DNA from: Pascua guehoae
Taxonomy: Eukaryota; Basidiomycota; Tremellomycetes; Trichosporonales; Trichosporonaceae
Length of the DNA: 64,000 nucleotides
Direction: 5' to 3'
Assembly (NCBI GenBank): GCA_001600415.1
Contig: BCJX01000002.1
Coordinates: 2,701,553-2,765,552 of the forward strand
Below, one piece after another: positions 34,751 to 45,095 of the stretch. A program made the translations under genes and the position numbers. The first letter of the stretch is position 1. The number at the start of each line of letters is the position of its first letter. The notes below the pieces were generated by a model that saw only the letters and a program-made list of their open reading frames with translations, made no database searches and had not been told where the DNA came from.

Positions 34751-36407
34751 ATGCGCCCCTTCCTCGCCCTCCCCTTCACGATCTCGATCCTCGCACTCCC
34801 CTTCCTCCTATCGGTACAAGCGTACCCCATACCGCTCTCTGGACGACGGGGCACACCTTCCCCTGGGCGTCTTCTGTCTCGGACTGAAACGAATAATGTG
34901 CGCCAGCTCGCCGAGGCAGTGAAGTGAGTCCAGAGATTCGTTGTGGTGCAAAGGCCACGAGAAGCGTTGGCAGACGTCGAGGCCATGGGCAGCCAGAACT
35001 GGCTGTTGGGTTTGCACCACTGTAACCACAGTCTCTTCTGTGCAGTCTACGACTGTTGTTCTCGACTAGGGCAGTACAGGGCATGTAGGGCAGTATGGTG
35101 CCCAACAGCACGTGGCTGGGATATACCGACGTGCCGATTGAATGCGGTCAGGTGGTTACGTGTGGCGCACTGGATGAGTGGCGCACAGTGCCCTGGAAAG
35201 AGGTGTGCGACAGGCCAATGTTGTGCCATGCTTTCATCCAGCTGCACCTCACTCCCTTGGTCCAAGCTCAGAAGCGCTGACATCAGTAACGCCTACTGCC
35301 TTTCCACAGAGCAGGCGCCCCAGCTCGCACTCGGAGGTATCACCAGCAGCCACGAGTATGAGTATGACGACGACGTGGCCGATATGGATTGTGAGTGCGG
35401 CGTGGCGAGAAAGCCAGCCTGGCGGTATATGTGACCAGAGTACACTTTGTGTATCTGCGCAAGGATTAGGAAAGGCACAAACGTGTTCGTGTGTCCGGTT
35501 GGTATGAGAGAGAGAGTATGAGGGGCTGATGAAAACGAGCACAACAACTGTGTATGAGATCTAACACACAGGGTATCTGACCCGCCACGGACCGACCCTC
35601 ACACTTGCGCTCTCGTCTGTCTCTGTAGACGAACTCGTCGACGCCCTCGCTACCGACCCCGAGGACCCATCTGGCGATGACCTGATTCTTCTTCCACCCG
35701 CATTTGGCGCTCCTGGCGTGCATGTCCACTCTTCACTTGGTCCAGCTCTGCATCACGCCACATCAGCGCTCGAGGCCATCACCCAGGTCCTCTCAGAGTT
35801 CTCTGAGACGTCCAAGTCTAGTTTCGATTCTCAAGATCCGAGGTTCCCTCCCAAGTGGAGGTATGGCATCCGCGATGTTTTCTCCCGTGTTCACCAAATG
35901 CGCACCGACAACAAGGACAACGATCACAGCCCGGTCACCCAAGTTACAATCACGGGGCACGGGCTCGGCGCCGCTGTGGGCATGATCGTGGCTGCTTCTC
36001 TCGCCGAATCGGAGGTCACACACGGCATTCATATCGACACACTCCTTTTCGGCCTTCCCCGCATCGGTGACAAGAGGTTCACCGCCTGGATTGACAATGT
36101 CTTGCGCATGCATTCGCATGGACGGGCTCGGCAACCAAATGGGGCTCGACGGGTGACCCAGGACAAAACTGCCACCACGCTTGCCCTCACCCGTGTCACG
36201 AGCTACGCGGATCCTGTTACGCGCCTTCCCCCACACCTCCACTACCCAACCTCCATCGCCGAGCTTTGGGTCGGCGCGGATCCCCGCCACTTGTACGCGT
36301 GCGACACGACCTGTGCCGCATCACAGCTTCCGATGGACCAGGCGAGTTTGCTCGACCACGCAGGGCCTTATGCTGGGGTGTGGGTTGGCGTCGGGTGTGG
36401 CGCATAG
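34751..36407 (+). CDS. Secreted class 3 lipase homologue lacking the serine nucleophile
   Basis: Signal peptide: PFLALPFTISILALPFLLSVQA, with a dibasic RR soon after. Exon 1 is 34751-34923. The exons 35310-35390 and 35572-36407 agree in phase. The exon between (about 35080-35190, encoding RAVWCPTARGWDIPTC) has uncertain borders. The C-terminal two thirds matches basidiomycete class 3 lipases: a nucleophile-elbow region, LLFGLPRIGDKRF, catalytic Asp in SYADPVTRLPP, and catalytic His in LLDHAGPYAGVWVG with the terminal Cys. The elbow reads GHGLG instead of GHSLG, so the serine nucleophile is Gly. The usual oxyanion segment (RGT-like) is also absent. It is either an inactive secreted pseudo-enzyme or a decaying gene. 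The frame is otherwise open and the splice sites are normal. Confidence 0.72.
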
Positions 36408-39076
36408 GGAAGATGAAGATACGGGTAACACGGAATATAATTAACCCGATTGCACGAGGGATGCAGTGCTGTGCAATTGTGTAGACCCAATATATCAGGA
36501 CGCTTGTAGAGTACATTGTGCATGTATATGGGTAATGGGCAACAGTACACTAGCTCTGGGGACGTAGAGTTGGTAAATTGGGCAGCGGCCACCCTCCAGT
36601 CTAGGCATTGCTGGGAAACGACACACTACCATCTACGGGATTGATCGGTCAGTAGCACGAGGGGAAAGCGGAAAACTTGCACTAATAACCCAGCAAAACC
36701 TAATACTAGAAGGCCGAGCCACACCATTGGCGCCAGCTGGGAGTGACACTGCTGTACATCTGTCAATGGTGGCGACGCTGTGGTCTTCATGTCGCAAATG
36801 AAGGAGTGGCGACTCGCCACTCGTCAACACCATGACAAAAAAAAAAATTGTGAAACGTCCAGAAGAAAAACCGAATTGTGGATCCACAGCTTCGGCGTGA
36901 TCCAGAACGAGTCGGTATGGAACTGGGGCCAGACCACCGTCGTAGAATGTCGGGCTAGACCTTTGAACAGGTGGTGGCAGAAAATGCCGAGTATCCCGGC
37001 GTTGGAGCTCGGAAGCGGCATGACGCCTGTATCGGGATAGATAATAGGGCAGGAAGTCGTCTAGTGAGCTATATCGTCCAACTGCATTACCCTCGGGGAG
37101 ATGTCATGTGCCCGAGCTCGAAGGGGCGATTCTCGATGCTTTCCGTCACCCCAGAATCAATAAAAATAAAATAAAAATAAAATAGAAAGCACAGCCACAC
37201 GCGGGTCACCGAACCATCAGATGATGCCCAAACGGTTCGCGTTGACTCTGCGTCACTCGTGGGGCTCAGTGATCAGTGAGCAATGCATTGCCCCATTGTG
37301 ACTTGCGCACCTGCTCATCGTCACTATTGCGCTCGTTCATCGTCACTGGGAGGACTGCCACATCTGCATCGCCTTATCTCGGATCGGTTTAGCCGCATCG
37401 CCACAGCAGACGTCGTCACCGGCAGCATCGCCACTTTACCTTGGCACTTCGGCACGACGCGATCGCCTCAACACCCTCGGAGTTTCTCCTCGTTGTTGTT
37501 CTCGCCTCTCTCGCTCTCATTCCATGTACAGCACTCCGAGTCCTTGCTCTCCTCGTTCTCCTCGCCTCTTTACTTTTGCACCTCGCATGCCGCTCGCCGC
37601 GGCCTTCGGTGATATCACGCAAGTCTAGACCAACCAACTCATTCCTAACCCAAACACCCGCCCTAGGCTGTTAGACCGGCTTGACGACAAGACTCGTCAT
37701 GTGTCGGCCTGTCCTCGTTTCGAGGGGGTTGCGGCGATGCCCCCCACATGCCACTCCTGCTGTTCTACTACTGTTACTGTGCTCGGCGTCACCACGCGTT
37801 TTACCCTGACAAGACTTGTGGCTCGTTCCGTTCCGCAATCTGACGCGAGGGGTTAAGGTTGTCGCGTTCCTCGCCTCTGGCCTCTAGACCTTTGGGACGG
37901 GTCGGTGTTCAGGAACAGCCCGCAGTCCAAAGATAGAATGCCAAGCGCTTGAGAGAAGCTGCAGCCCCCCCTTGCCGCGTGCACGACTCCCCCATTCTGC
38001 CGACGGGATCGGCACGATCACGATGGTGATCGGCATGATCGGCGCGCGTGATCAGTGATCTGCGTCGTGTCCGTGTTGGTTGGATACGAAGAACTCGGAG
38101 GAAAACATCAGTCGCGCGCGGTCTTGTTCGGAGTTGTCCTCAACTGCTTCCGCCTTTGTCGTTGTCGGCCTGCTTGCCAATTTGCCAAGCGGCCAAGTTT
38201 CTTGGGTTTATGTTCTAGACCACTGGGTGAGAAACTCCGTCACATCGGAGAGATCTGTGTGCGGAGGCATTTACCCCCAAAACGCACCGCTTTGCATGTC
38301 CGATATCCGCAGCGCCCATTCCGAATAGCCATTTCGCCGCAGCACATGTTGTCTGGACCGCATTGACGTGGTCACAGGAACTGCATTCTTCCAAAGGTGA
38401 CGTACTCTATGGTATCGCCAAGAAGCCTCGCCTTTGCTTGGGTGGTTTGGCTCCTGATAATATGATAATCACCGCGGGCCACGTGGCTTTGCTCACTGCC
38501 GTGCATGCCGTGGCTCTCGCGCTCACGACAAGACTCCTGGCCGCAAAGCATCAAACTCGGAAACTGTTACAAACAACCACACTTTACGTCGAGGTCACGA
38601 GACACATGGGTGCTCGCCCGTCGTCAAGCATAGAAGGCCCCCTCAAACAAGACCCCGCACATGAAGGTTCGCGTTCGTTTGTTACCAAAGACCCCAGAAA
38701 CCAACCATCCTTCGGCCGGAACGCTAATCACCTCCACACAACACGAGGCATGAGGTATCGAGCTTGTCTGTTGGGCATGCTGGATTGTCAGCGTTGCGAG
38801 GCCACGAGGATGGGGCACATCCGAAAAGCAGTGCACCAGTGCACAAGTGCAGAAGAAGAAGAAGAAGTGGTGATCCGCGCATCCCACGAGCAGCGTGAGG
38901 CGGTGTCGGCATGTCGGAAAGTTCAAAGGTCAAAGCTTAGAACAGGCATGCTCACCTGCTTACAACATGGTATTTAACAAGACGCATTCTTGCTCGTGGG
39001 ACAGTTCCTTCTCAACGCCACTCACCCCCATCCTCCTACAGTCCCTACCCACTCATACGAACGAACAATAATAATA
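36408..39076. other. Long intergenic region
   Basis: About 2.7 kb. Lower GC than its surroundings in parts: an A run at 36838-36847 and an AATAAAATAAAAATAAAAT tract at about 37159-37182. GATC-rich near-palindromes lie at about 38010-38060. No coding gene, RNA or transposon identified. Confidence 0.5.
37159..37182. repeat. AT-rich (AAAAT)n tract
   Basis: Tandem AAAAT/AATAAAAT units in an otherwise GC-rich genome. Confidence 0.85.
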
Positions 39077-41049
39077 ATGAAGTCTGCCACTCTCGCCCTC
39101 TTCGCCGTCCTCGCCAGCAAGGCGTTCGCCGACGACCTCAACGTCGCGACCGAGCGCAGCGTCGCCGAGACCAACAACAAGCCTGCCGCTCCTCGCGCCG
39201 CACCCGCCAAGCGCCCCAACGCGCGTGGCCGTCACTCGGACTCGGACACGAATGACTCTGACACCGACTCGGACGACGACTGGCGCCGCAGCGTTGTTAC
39301 CAACAAGATCAAGGCAAAGGTTATGCGCAAGCGTCTTGTCAACAAGCGCAGCGATGACGACACCGACACCAACTCTGACACGGACTCTGACAGTGACCAC
39401 CGTCGCCGTAGCCTCGTCGCTCGCAAGGTTCGCTCCAAGGTTGCTCGCAAGCGCTCCGTCAACAAGCGCAATTACAGCTCCAACTCTGACACCAACTCGG
39501 ACACCAACTCGGACTCTGACAGCGACCACCCCCGCAAGCGCAGCGACGACTCCAACTCGGACACCAACTCGGACACCAACTCGGACACCAACTCTGACAG
39601 TGACCACCGTCGCCGCAGCATCGTTACCCGCAAGCAGCAGTCCAAGGTTGCTCGCAAGCGTTCCATCAACAAGCGTAGCGACGACGACTCGGCCTCCTCG
39701 GGCACTGACTCTGACCACCGTCGCAAGCGCTCGATCGACAAGCGTAGCGACGACGACTCGGCGTCGTCGGGCACCGACACGGATGGCCGCCGCAAGCGTT
39801 CAGTCAACAAGCGCAGTGACGACGACTCACACTCGTCGGGCACGGACACTGACCGCCGCCGCTCGGTGAACAAGCGCAGCGACGACGACTCGGCTTCGTC
39901 GGGCACTCACACGGACCGCCGCCGCAGCATCGTCACCGGCCGTCGTCTCGACTTTGCCGCCATGCGCAAGCGCTGGGAGCGCAAGCAGCTCCAGGCCCGC
40001 CGCAACCGCCACTCGGACACGTCGGGCACCGACTCGAACACGGACTCGGACTCTGACCACGGCCGCAAGCGCTCGGTCGGCAAGCGCAGCGACAACGACT
40101 CGGCCTCCAACTCTGACTCTGACCGTCGCCGTAGGGTCGCCCCTGGTGGCCGCCGCCTCAACCTCGCCGCCATGCGCAAGCGCTCCCTCGACCGCAAGCG
40201 TGACCTTCAGGCCCGCCGCCGCCACTCTGACACCGACTCGGACTCGACGCCGGGCACCAACTCGGACACGGACTCGGACGACACGCCGGGCACCAACTCT
40301 GACACGGACTCGAGCGACAGCGACCGTGGCCGCGGCCGCGGCCGCAACAACAAGCGTAGCGACGATGACTCCGCCTCGTCGGGTACCGACTCGGACCGTC
40401 GCAAGCGCTCAGTCAACAAGCGCAGCGGCGCCGCGCCTGGTCGCCGTCTCAACCTTGCGGCGATGCGCAAGCGTTCCCTCGACCGCAAGCGTGACCTCCA
40501 GGCCCGCCGCCGCCACTCTGACACCGACTCGGACTCCACCCCGGGCACCAACTCTGACACCGACTCGAGCGACAGCGACCGCGGCCGCGGCCGCAAGAAC
40601 AAGCGCAGCGACGACGACTCGCACTCGTCCAACTCTGACTCGGACCGTCGTCGCAGCGCCGCGCCCGGCCGCCGTCTCAACCTCGCCGCCATGCGCAAGC
40701 GCTCCCTCGACCGCAAGCGTGACCTCCAGGCCCGCCGCCGCCACTCGGACACGAACACGAACTCGGACGACACGCCGGGCACCAACTCTGACACCGACTC
40801 GAGCGACAGCGACCGCGGCCGTGGCCGTGGCCGCAAGAACAAGCGCACGGTCGTCATGGCGCGCGACAACTGGAACCTCTTTGTGAGTGCACAGCCACCT
40901 TGTGGGATAGAGAGAGACCTGCAGCCTACTCCCCGAATCGAGACGCTGACCAACAGGCCCCGCGCTCGAACGGTGCCGGCCACATGGCCGTGCCTGCCGC
41001 AGCCGTCGTCGCTGGCGTTTTCGCCGCCGTCGGTGCTGGCGCCGTCTAA
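39077..41049 (+). CDS. Secreted Ser/Asp- and Arg/Lys-rich repeat protein with Kex2-type sites
   Basis: Two exons, 39077-40882 and 40957-41049, for 632 residues. The signal peptide is MKSATLALFAVLASKAFA. The body alternates acidic blocks of Ser/Asp/Thr/Asn (SDDDSASSGTDSD, SDTNSDTNSD) with basic blocks (HRRRSIVTRK, RRLNLAAMRKRSLDRKRD). About twelve units end in a KR dipeptide, mostly xNKR or xDKR followed by Ser, which fits Kex2 cleavage. Four copies of RRL(N/D)(L/F)AAMRKR carry the larger repeat. Exon 2 encodes APRSNGAGHM then a hydrophobic tail ending AVGAGAV, typical of a GPI-anchor signal. No family is recognised. It may be a KEX-processed repeat precursor, a phosphorylated wall protein, or a mineral- or polymer-binding polyampholyte. 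Other frames are open across the repeats but are shadows. Confidence 0.85.
39940..40860 (+). repeat. Long internal coding repeats of the Ser/Asp-Arg/Lys protein
   Basis: Four copies of a segment beginning GRRL(N/D)(L/F)AAMRKR, near 39940, 40150, 40440 and 40680. The last three are nearly identical at DNA level and are each followed by a Ser/Asp block and an RGRGR-NKR ending. This indicates recent tandem duplication. Confidence 0.85.
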
Positions 41050-42229
41050 GTAGCTCGTCCTGACGAGACAAGCAAAGGACAATGTTGTTGCCATGATCCT
41101 GGGGTTTGTACGGGCGAGTACCGTCTCCCCAGCCACGCACAACGGCTCTTGAAACTATATATGCATTTGAGAAAATCGAAAAGCAGAAAAAAAAAGGAGG
41201 GAGGGGAAAGGAAAAGAAAAACGCAGAAGAAAACAAAGAGAAGGAGAAAGACAACGACATTGTATAGTGAGGAGTCAAGGACGACTGGCGTACTGTGTAC
41301 TCAAATGTCGAATGAATGCAGTGTTTTGTGCCTACTTGCCGCTGCTGCCCTGTCCATATTGGCTCCGCAACTCGAGCTTGGGATTGTGGAACTAGAGGCT
41401 GGGATTCTCGTGCGTGGTTTCACTGACATCGTTCATTGGGCCACTAGACTCTTATGTAACTACAGTAGAAGCGGAAGGTACCTCGGAAGTAGCTGCATGG
41501 GCGCTTGCATCTCTGAGCTGAGTGGGTGGTGGGCGCTTGAGTGGCTCCGTACTGTTTACAACCTCCTGCACCACCAATGAGGCATATTTCTGGCAGTCAA
41601 CCTGTCCTATGTCGTTGACCGGCCAGTACCCCAAACGCGCATTTGATTATTGTGACTGGCATGCAGGGTTAAGTGGTCTGTCCGTCCCTAACCACGAAGT
41701 GCTTGGCTATATGCTCCAGCGCCTGTTGTGCTCAAAGCCAACTTCCTGACGCTCCTCTCATGTACTCTCTATTGCCCGCATTCATTCACCGTCTCCACCC
41801 TATCGTTCCCATGGTCATCATCGACTCGGAGGCTACTGTGGCACCCAGGCACCCATAAGTCGGCTGGAACTACGCCAAGCGTCGACCAAGAACTTACCTA
41901 TCACGACCTGGTGGGGCCTGGTCGCTTCTCAAGTCAGACAAGGATGGTCTAGCGAGCGTCCAGTGCATGCTCCTTCACTTGGGGGTGGTGTGGATAATGG
42001 AACTGATCCTCACCACCTGCCTTCAACCGTTGTGGCAGAAGTGACGAGTTCACTGTCTCCACTTGAACAGGCCGACGGCCATCTCCGACCATCGGACCAC
42101 GACCCTCCGTGGCCATGACGTACGTCTCGGCAACCCCACGACCACGGGAGACACTGTGCCGATATGCAGCTGGGATAAAGGCGACAGCTGGCAACCTTAG
42201 CGGGGGTAGCACTCCCCTACACCCCAACG
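41050..42229. other. Intergenic region
   Basis: About 1.2 kb. Contains an A/G-rich stretch (41170-41255) just past the repeat-protein gene, likely its 3' end. No gene recognised. Confidence 0.55.
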
Positions 42230-43631
42230 ATGCCATCCAAAGCTACAACCCACACCCCGTCAGCCTGGGAGGCGCGCTATGACCCGCGGCAGGTCCTGGA
42301 CCACCCCGAGTTCGCAGTGATCCCACCGGGCGACAAGCGCCTGCTGGACCGCAGCCGCAACCTTTCATGCTCGTACAATGGCGAGGGGGAGATGCGCATG
42401 ATCAACAAGCCCCTGCCCGAGCCGGGCCCTGGCTTGGTCTTGCTCCATGTCCGCGCGACAGGTATCTGCGGGTGAGCCCATTACCATCCACTTACTCCAT
42501 GGCTGTAATCGTACTGACCAGTGCGGATCCGACGTGCACTTCTGGAAACACGGGCGGATAGGCAACAACATCCTCCACGAAGAGTGTGGGGCAGGGCACG
42601 AGTCGGCTGGCGAGGTCGTCGCGGTCGGCGAGGGCGTCACGGACTTTGCGGTCGGTGACCGCGTCGCGATTGAGGCTGGCATCCCGTGCGGAAAGCCAGA
42701 CTGCAAGCCGTGCATCCGCGGACGCTACAACGCTTGTGAGCCTCGTGCGTGGTTAGGATACAGCTGACTTTGCAGGCCCCAGGATGGTGTTCCACTCTTC
42801 GCCGCCGTACCATGGCACATTGACGCGTTTCCACGCCCACCCCACTGCGTGGTTGCACCGTCTGCCTGACAGCGTGTCGTATGAGGAGGGCGCACTGTGC
42901 GAACCGCTGTCGGTAGCCCTCGCCGGCGTCGAGAAGGCCAGCGTGCGACTGGGAGACCCGGTACTCATTTGGTAAGATAGCAAGCGCGGCAGGGATCGAG
43001 CTCACACTCAGCGGCGCGGGTCCCATCGGCGCCATGAGCCTGCTCGCAGCACATGCGTCCGGGTGCTATCCTATCGTCATCACTGATCTCGAGCCGTCGA
43101 GGCTGGAATTTGCAAAGAGCCTCGTTCCCACAGTGCGGACTGTCCAGGTCGAGCGCGAGTGGGACGCCGAGACGACCGCCGCCGCCGTTCGTAAGGCGGC
43201 CGTCAAGGATCTCTCGTGTGCCCTCGAGTGCACTGGGTTCGAGAGCTCCATCACCGCCGCTTGCTATGTGAGTGCCATCAGCGGATCACGTTTGAGTTTT
43301 GACGGGCCACTAACGCCCCAAGTCTGTCGAATTTGGCGGCAAAGTGTTTGTCATCGGCCTCGGCCCCAGTGTGCAAAAGTATCCCTTTGCCCACTGCTCG
43401 TTGAACGAAATCGACCTCCAGTTTCTGTTCCGATACGCCCATCAGGTGAGGATGGTAGACGACCCACTGCTCACCACTCAGTACCCCAAGGCGCTGTCCC
43501 TCATCGAAGGCGGTCTCATCAATGTCAAGCCCCTCGTTACGCACAAGTTCCCCCTCGAGTGCGCAGTGGAAGCGTTTGCCGTCGCTGCAGACCCCAAGCA
43601 GGGTGCTGTCAAGGTTCAGATTGTGGACTGA
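42230..43631 (+). CDS. L-arabinitol 4-dehydrogenase (zinc alcohol dehydrogenase family)
   Basis: The exons are 42230-42471, about 42527-42735, 42776-42971, 43012-43267, 43323-43445 and 43482-43631, for 391 residues. Catalytic zinc ligands are Cys in TGICGSDVHFW and His/Glu in GAGHESAGEV. The four structural zinc Cys lie in PCGKPDCKPCIRGRYNAC. The cofactor motif is GAGPIG, with an acidic residue in ITDLE favouring NAD+. The best match is fungal LAD: WEARYDP at the N-terminus, ALCEPLSVALAG and LVTHKF near the end. It oxidises L-arabinitol to L-xylulose in pentose breakdown. Xylitol or sorbitol dehydrogenase is the alternative. The first intron has no standard pair of borders that gives the conserved sequence (see findings). 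All other junctions are normal. Confidence 0.88.
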
Positions 43632-45095
43632 GGGGCGCCAAGTTTTGAGCAATGCTATGTATGGACGCTGTGTGGATCTCAACGATCTCTCGTTAGCGAT
43701 GAGGACACATTACAAACCTACCATGCACACCAAGCCGTGTGCATGCTGTGGGCAGGTTGAGGGTGAGAGGGTGGGGGGCATTGCTGGTCAGTACTGTCCC
43801 ATTTCTCAGGACCAACTGCGGAATTGTGTAAGTAGTGAGTCGAGTGCGCATCGTGCGAAACCTCCATTGAAGCGCTCGAGGTGAGCAACATTTGTTTGTA
43901 GCAGACATTCCCCACCGCAGCCATGACCGTTGTATCGGTATCATAGCGTACAGAGGGTGTCAAAAAGGACCTTGAGGGGCGCAGGGATGCCAGAGCATGT
44001 GGCTCTAAGCTGGCGCTGAGATGAGCGTCCGGCAGCGCAAGACAAATCTCACCCTGCGCCTCTCACCGTCCTTTTCGACACCCTCTGTACCTGCTTGATT
44101 GCCCCTCTCTCACGAAAGCTCCTGGCTGAGTGCAAGACACCCGTTTCGCTCATGACGTTGCATGCCAAGCTGCCAAGCATGGCATCGGGTGTAATGTGTC
44201 AGGCCGCTGTGTGAGGAGTGAATGTGGCACTTTGTGACTTTTCAGTCACGTCAGTCAAAACCCTTGAGAAATGGCCAACCGAGCTTGTGAACACTACAAG
44301 AATGCTGTGCAGCCTCAAACTCATAAGCGAGGATTTTCCCTAGGATCAATGTTTCCCCACCGAGATGAGAATGAGCGCCAGGTGGTGAACGAGAGAAGTG
44401 GTAACTTTGGAGGCGGTGCTGGAGTTGTCGGGTTGGGGTTTGCACATTCAAGACGTGTACAGACGCCTGCACCTTGGGGCCCATTGCATACGACCGTGGA
44501 CCGTATTCGATCGTGTGCAGGATACCCACGAGGATGACATGAGTCTGTGGTGGTGAAGATGGGACAAATGGTTCCGTGAAACATACCCACCAAGAGACGT
44601 GCGCGCCGTCAGCTGTCGTCATACCACTGTCCCCTGTTCGAGCTGCAGACGGGCAAGTGGCAACCCTTGTCTCGATGTGTGTTATCTGTACTCGACGATC
44701 TCAAGTAGCTCGGGTGGATTGTACTCATACCCTCAACTCACCCAGCGCCAGATCTTTCCCATACCGCTTAACAAAGTCATGACCATGAGAATGCACGAGC
44801 GACATGACGCAGGTGGCACTGACGGTAACACCGAGGGCGTTGCTGAGCGAGACACTGCGCTTTGCGATACCGGATAGCGTCCAGTTGATGTTCAAAAGTC
44901 TACATAAACCCCACCTCTATCCCGATCTGGAACAGCTCACCATCCCACGCCCCACTTGATCTCATCTACCTCACTCCTCCATAGTCGTACTTGATCGACT
45001 TGGCTTTCAAAACTCGTCGCTCCGTACCCCCGTCTCGCTCGGCGCGCTAGTCAGGCGCCATCACCTACTCCCGCCCCATCTCCATCTAGGTCAGC
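43632..45095. other. Intergenic region containing a MITE
   Basis: About 1.5 kb. Apart from the inverted-repeat element at 43948-44090 nothing is recognised. A 123-codon minus frame at 44251-44622 was judged chance. Confidence 0.55.
43948..44090. mobile_element. Small non-coding inverted-repeat element (MITE, Tc1/mariner-pogo style)
   Basis: The left end GTACAGAGGGTGTCAAAAAG (continuing to 43986) is matched in reverse complement by the right end (44052-44090). By hand count about 34 of 39 positions agree. If the target duplication is the dinucleotide TA, the element proper runs from CAGAGGGTGTC to GACACCCTCTG (43951-44087). The roughly 65-nt centre has no coding capacity. TA duplication with CAG-starting ends is typical of Tc1/mariner/pogo elements, so a related transposase elsewhere would be needed to move it. 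Confidence 0.85.

Noticed and set aside
38363..38977. 204-codon plus-strand open frame
   Set aside because: It begins with TTG, has no recognisable motif, and has no splice or composition support.
39225..40886. Long alternate plus frames (Thr/Arg-rich) and minus frames over the repeat protein
   Set aside because: They arise from repeated codons; only the frame with signal peptide, GPI-like tail and normal splice sites is sensible.
44251..44622. 123-codon minus-strand open frame
   Set aside because: No motif, no homologous look, and no clear promoter or splice context.
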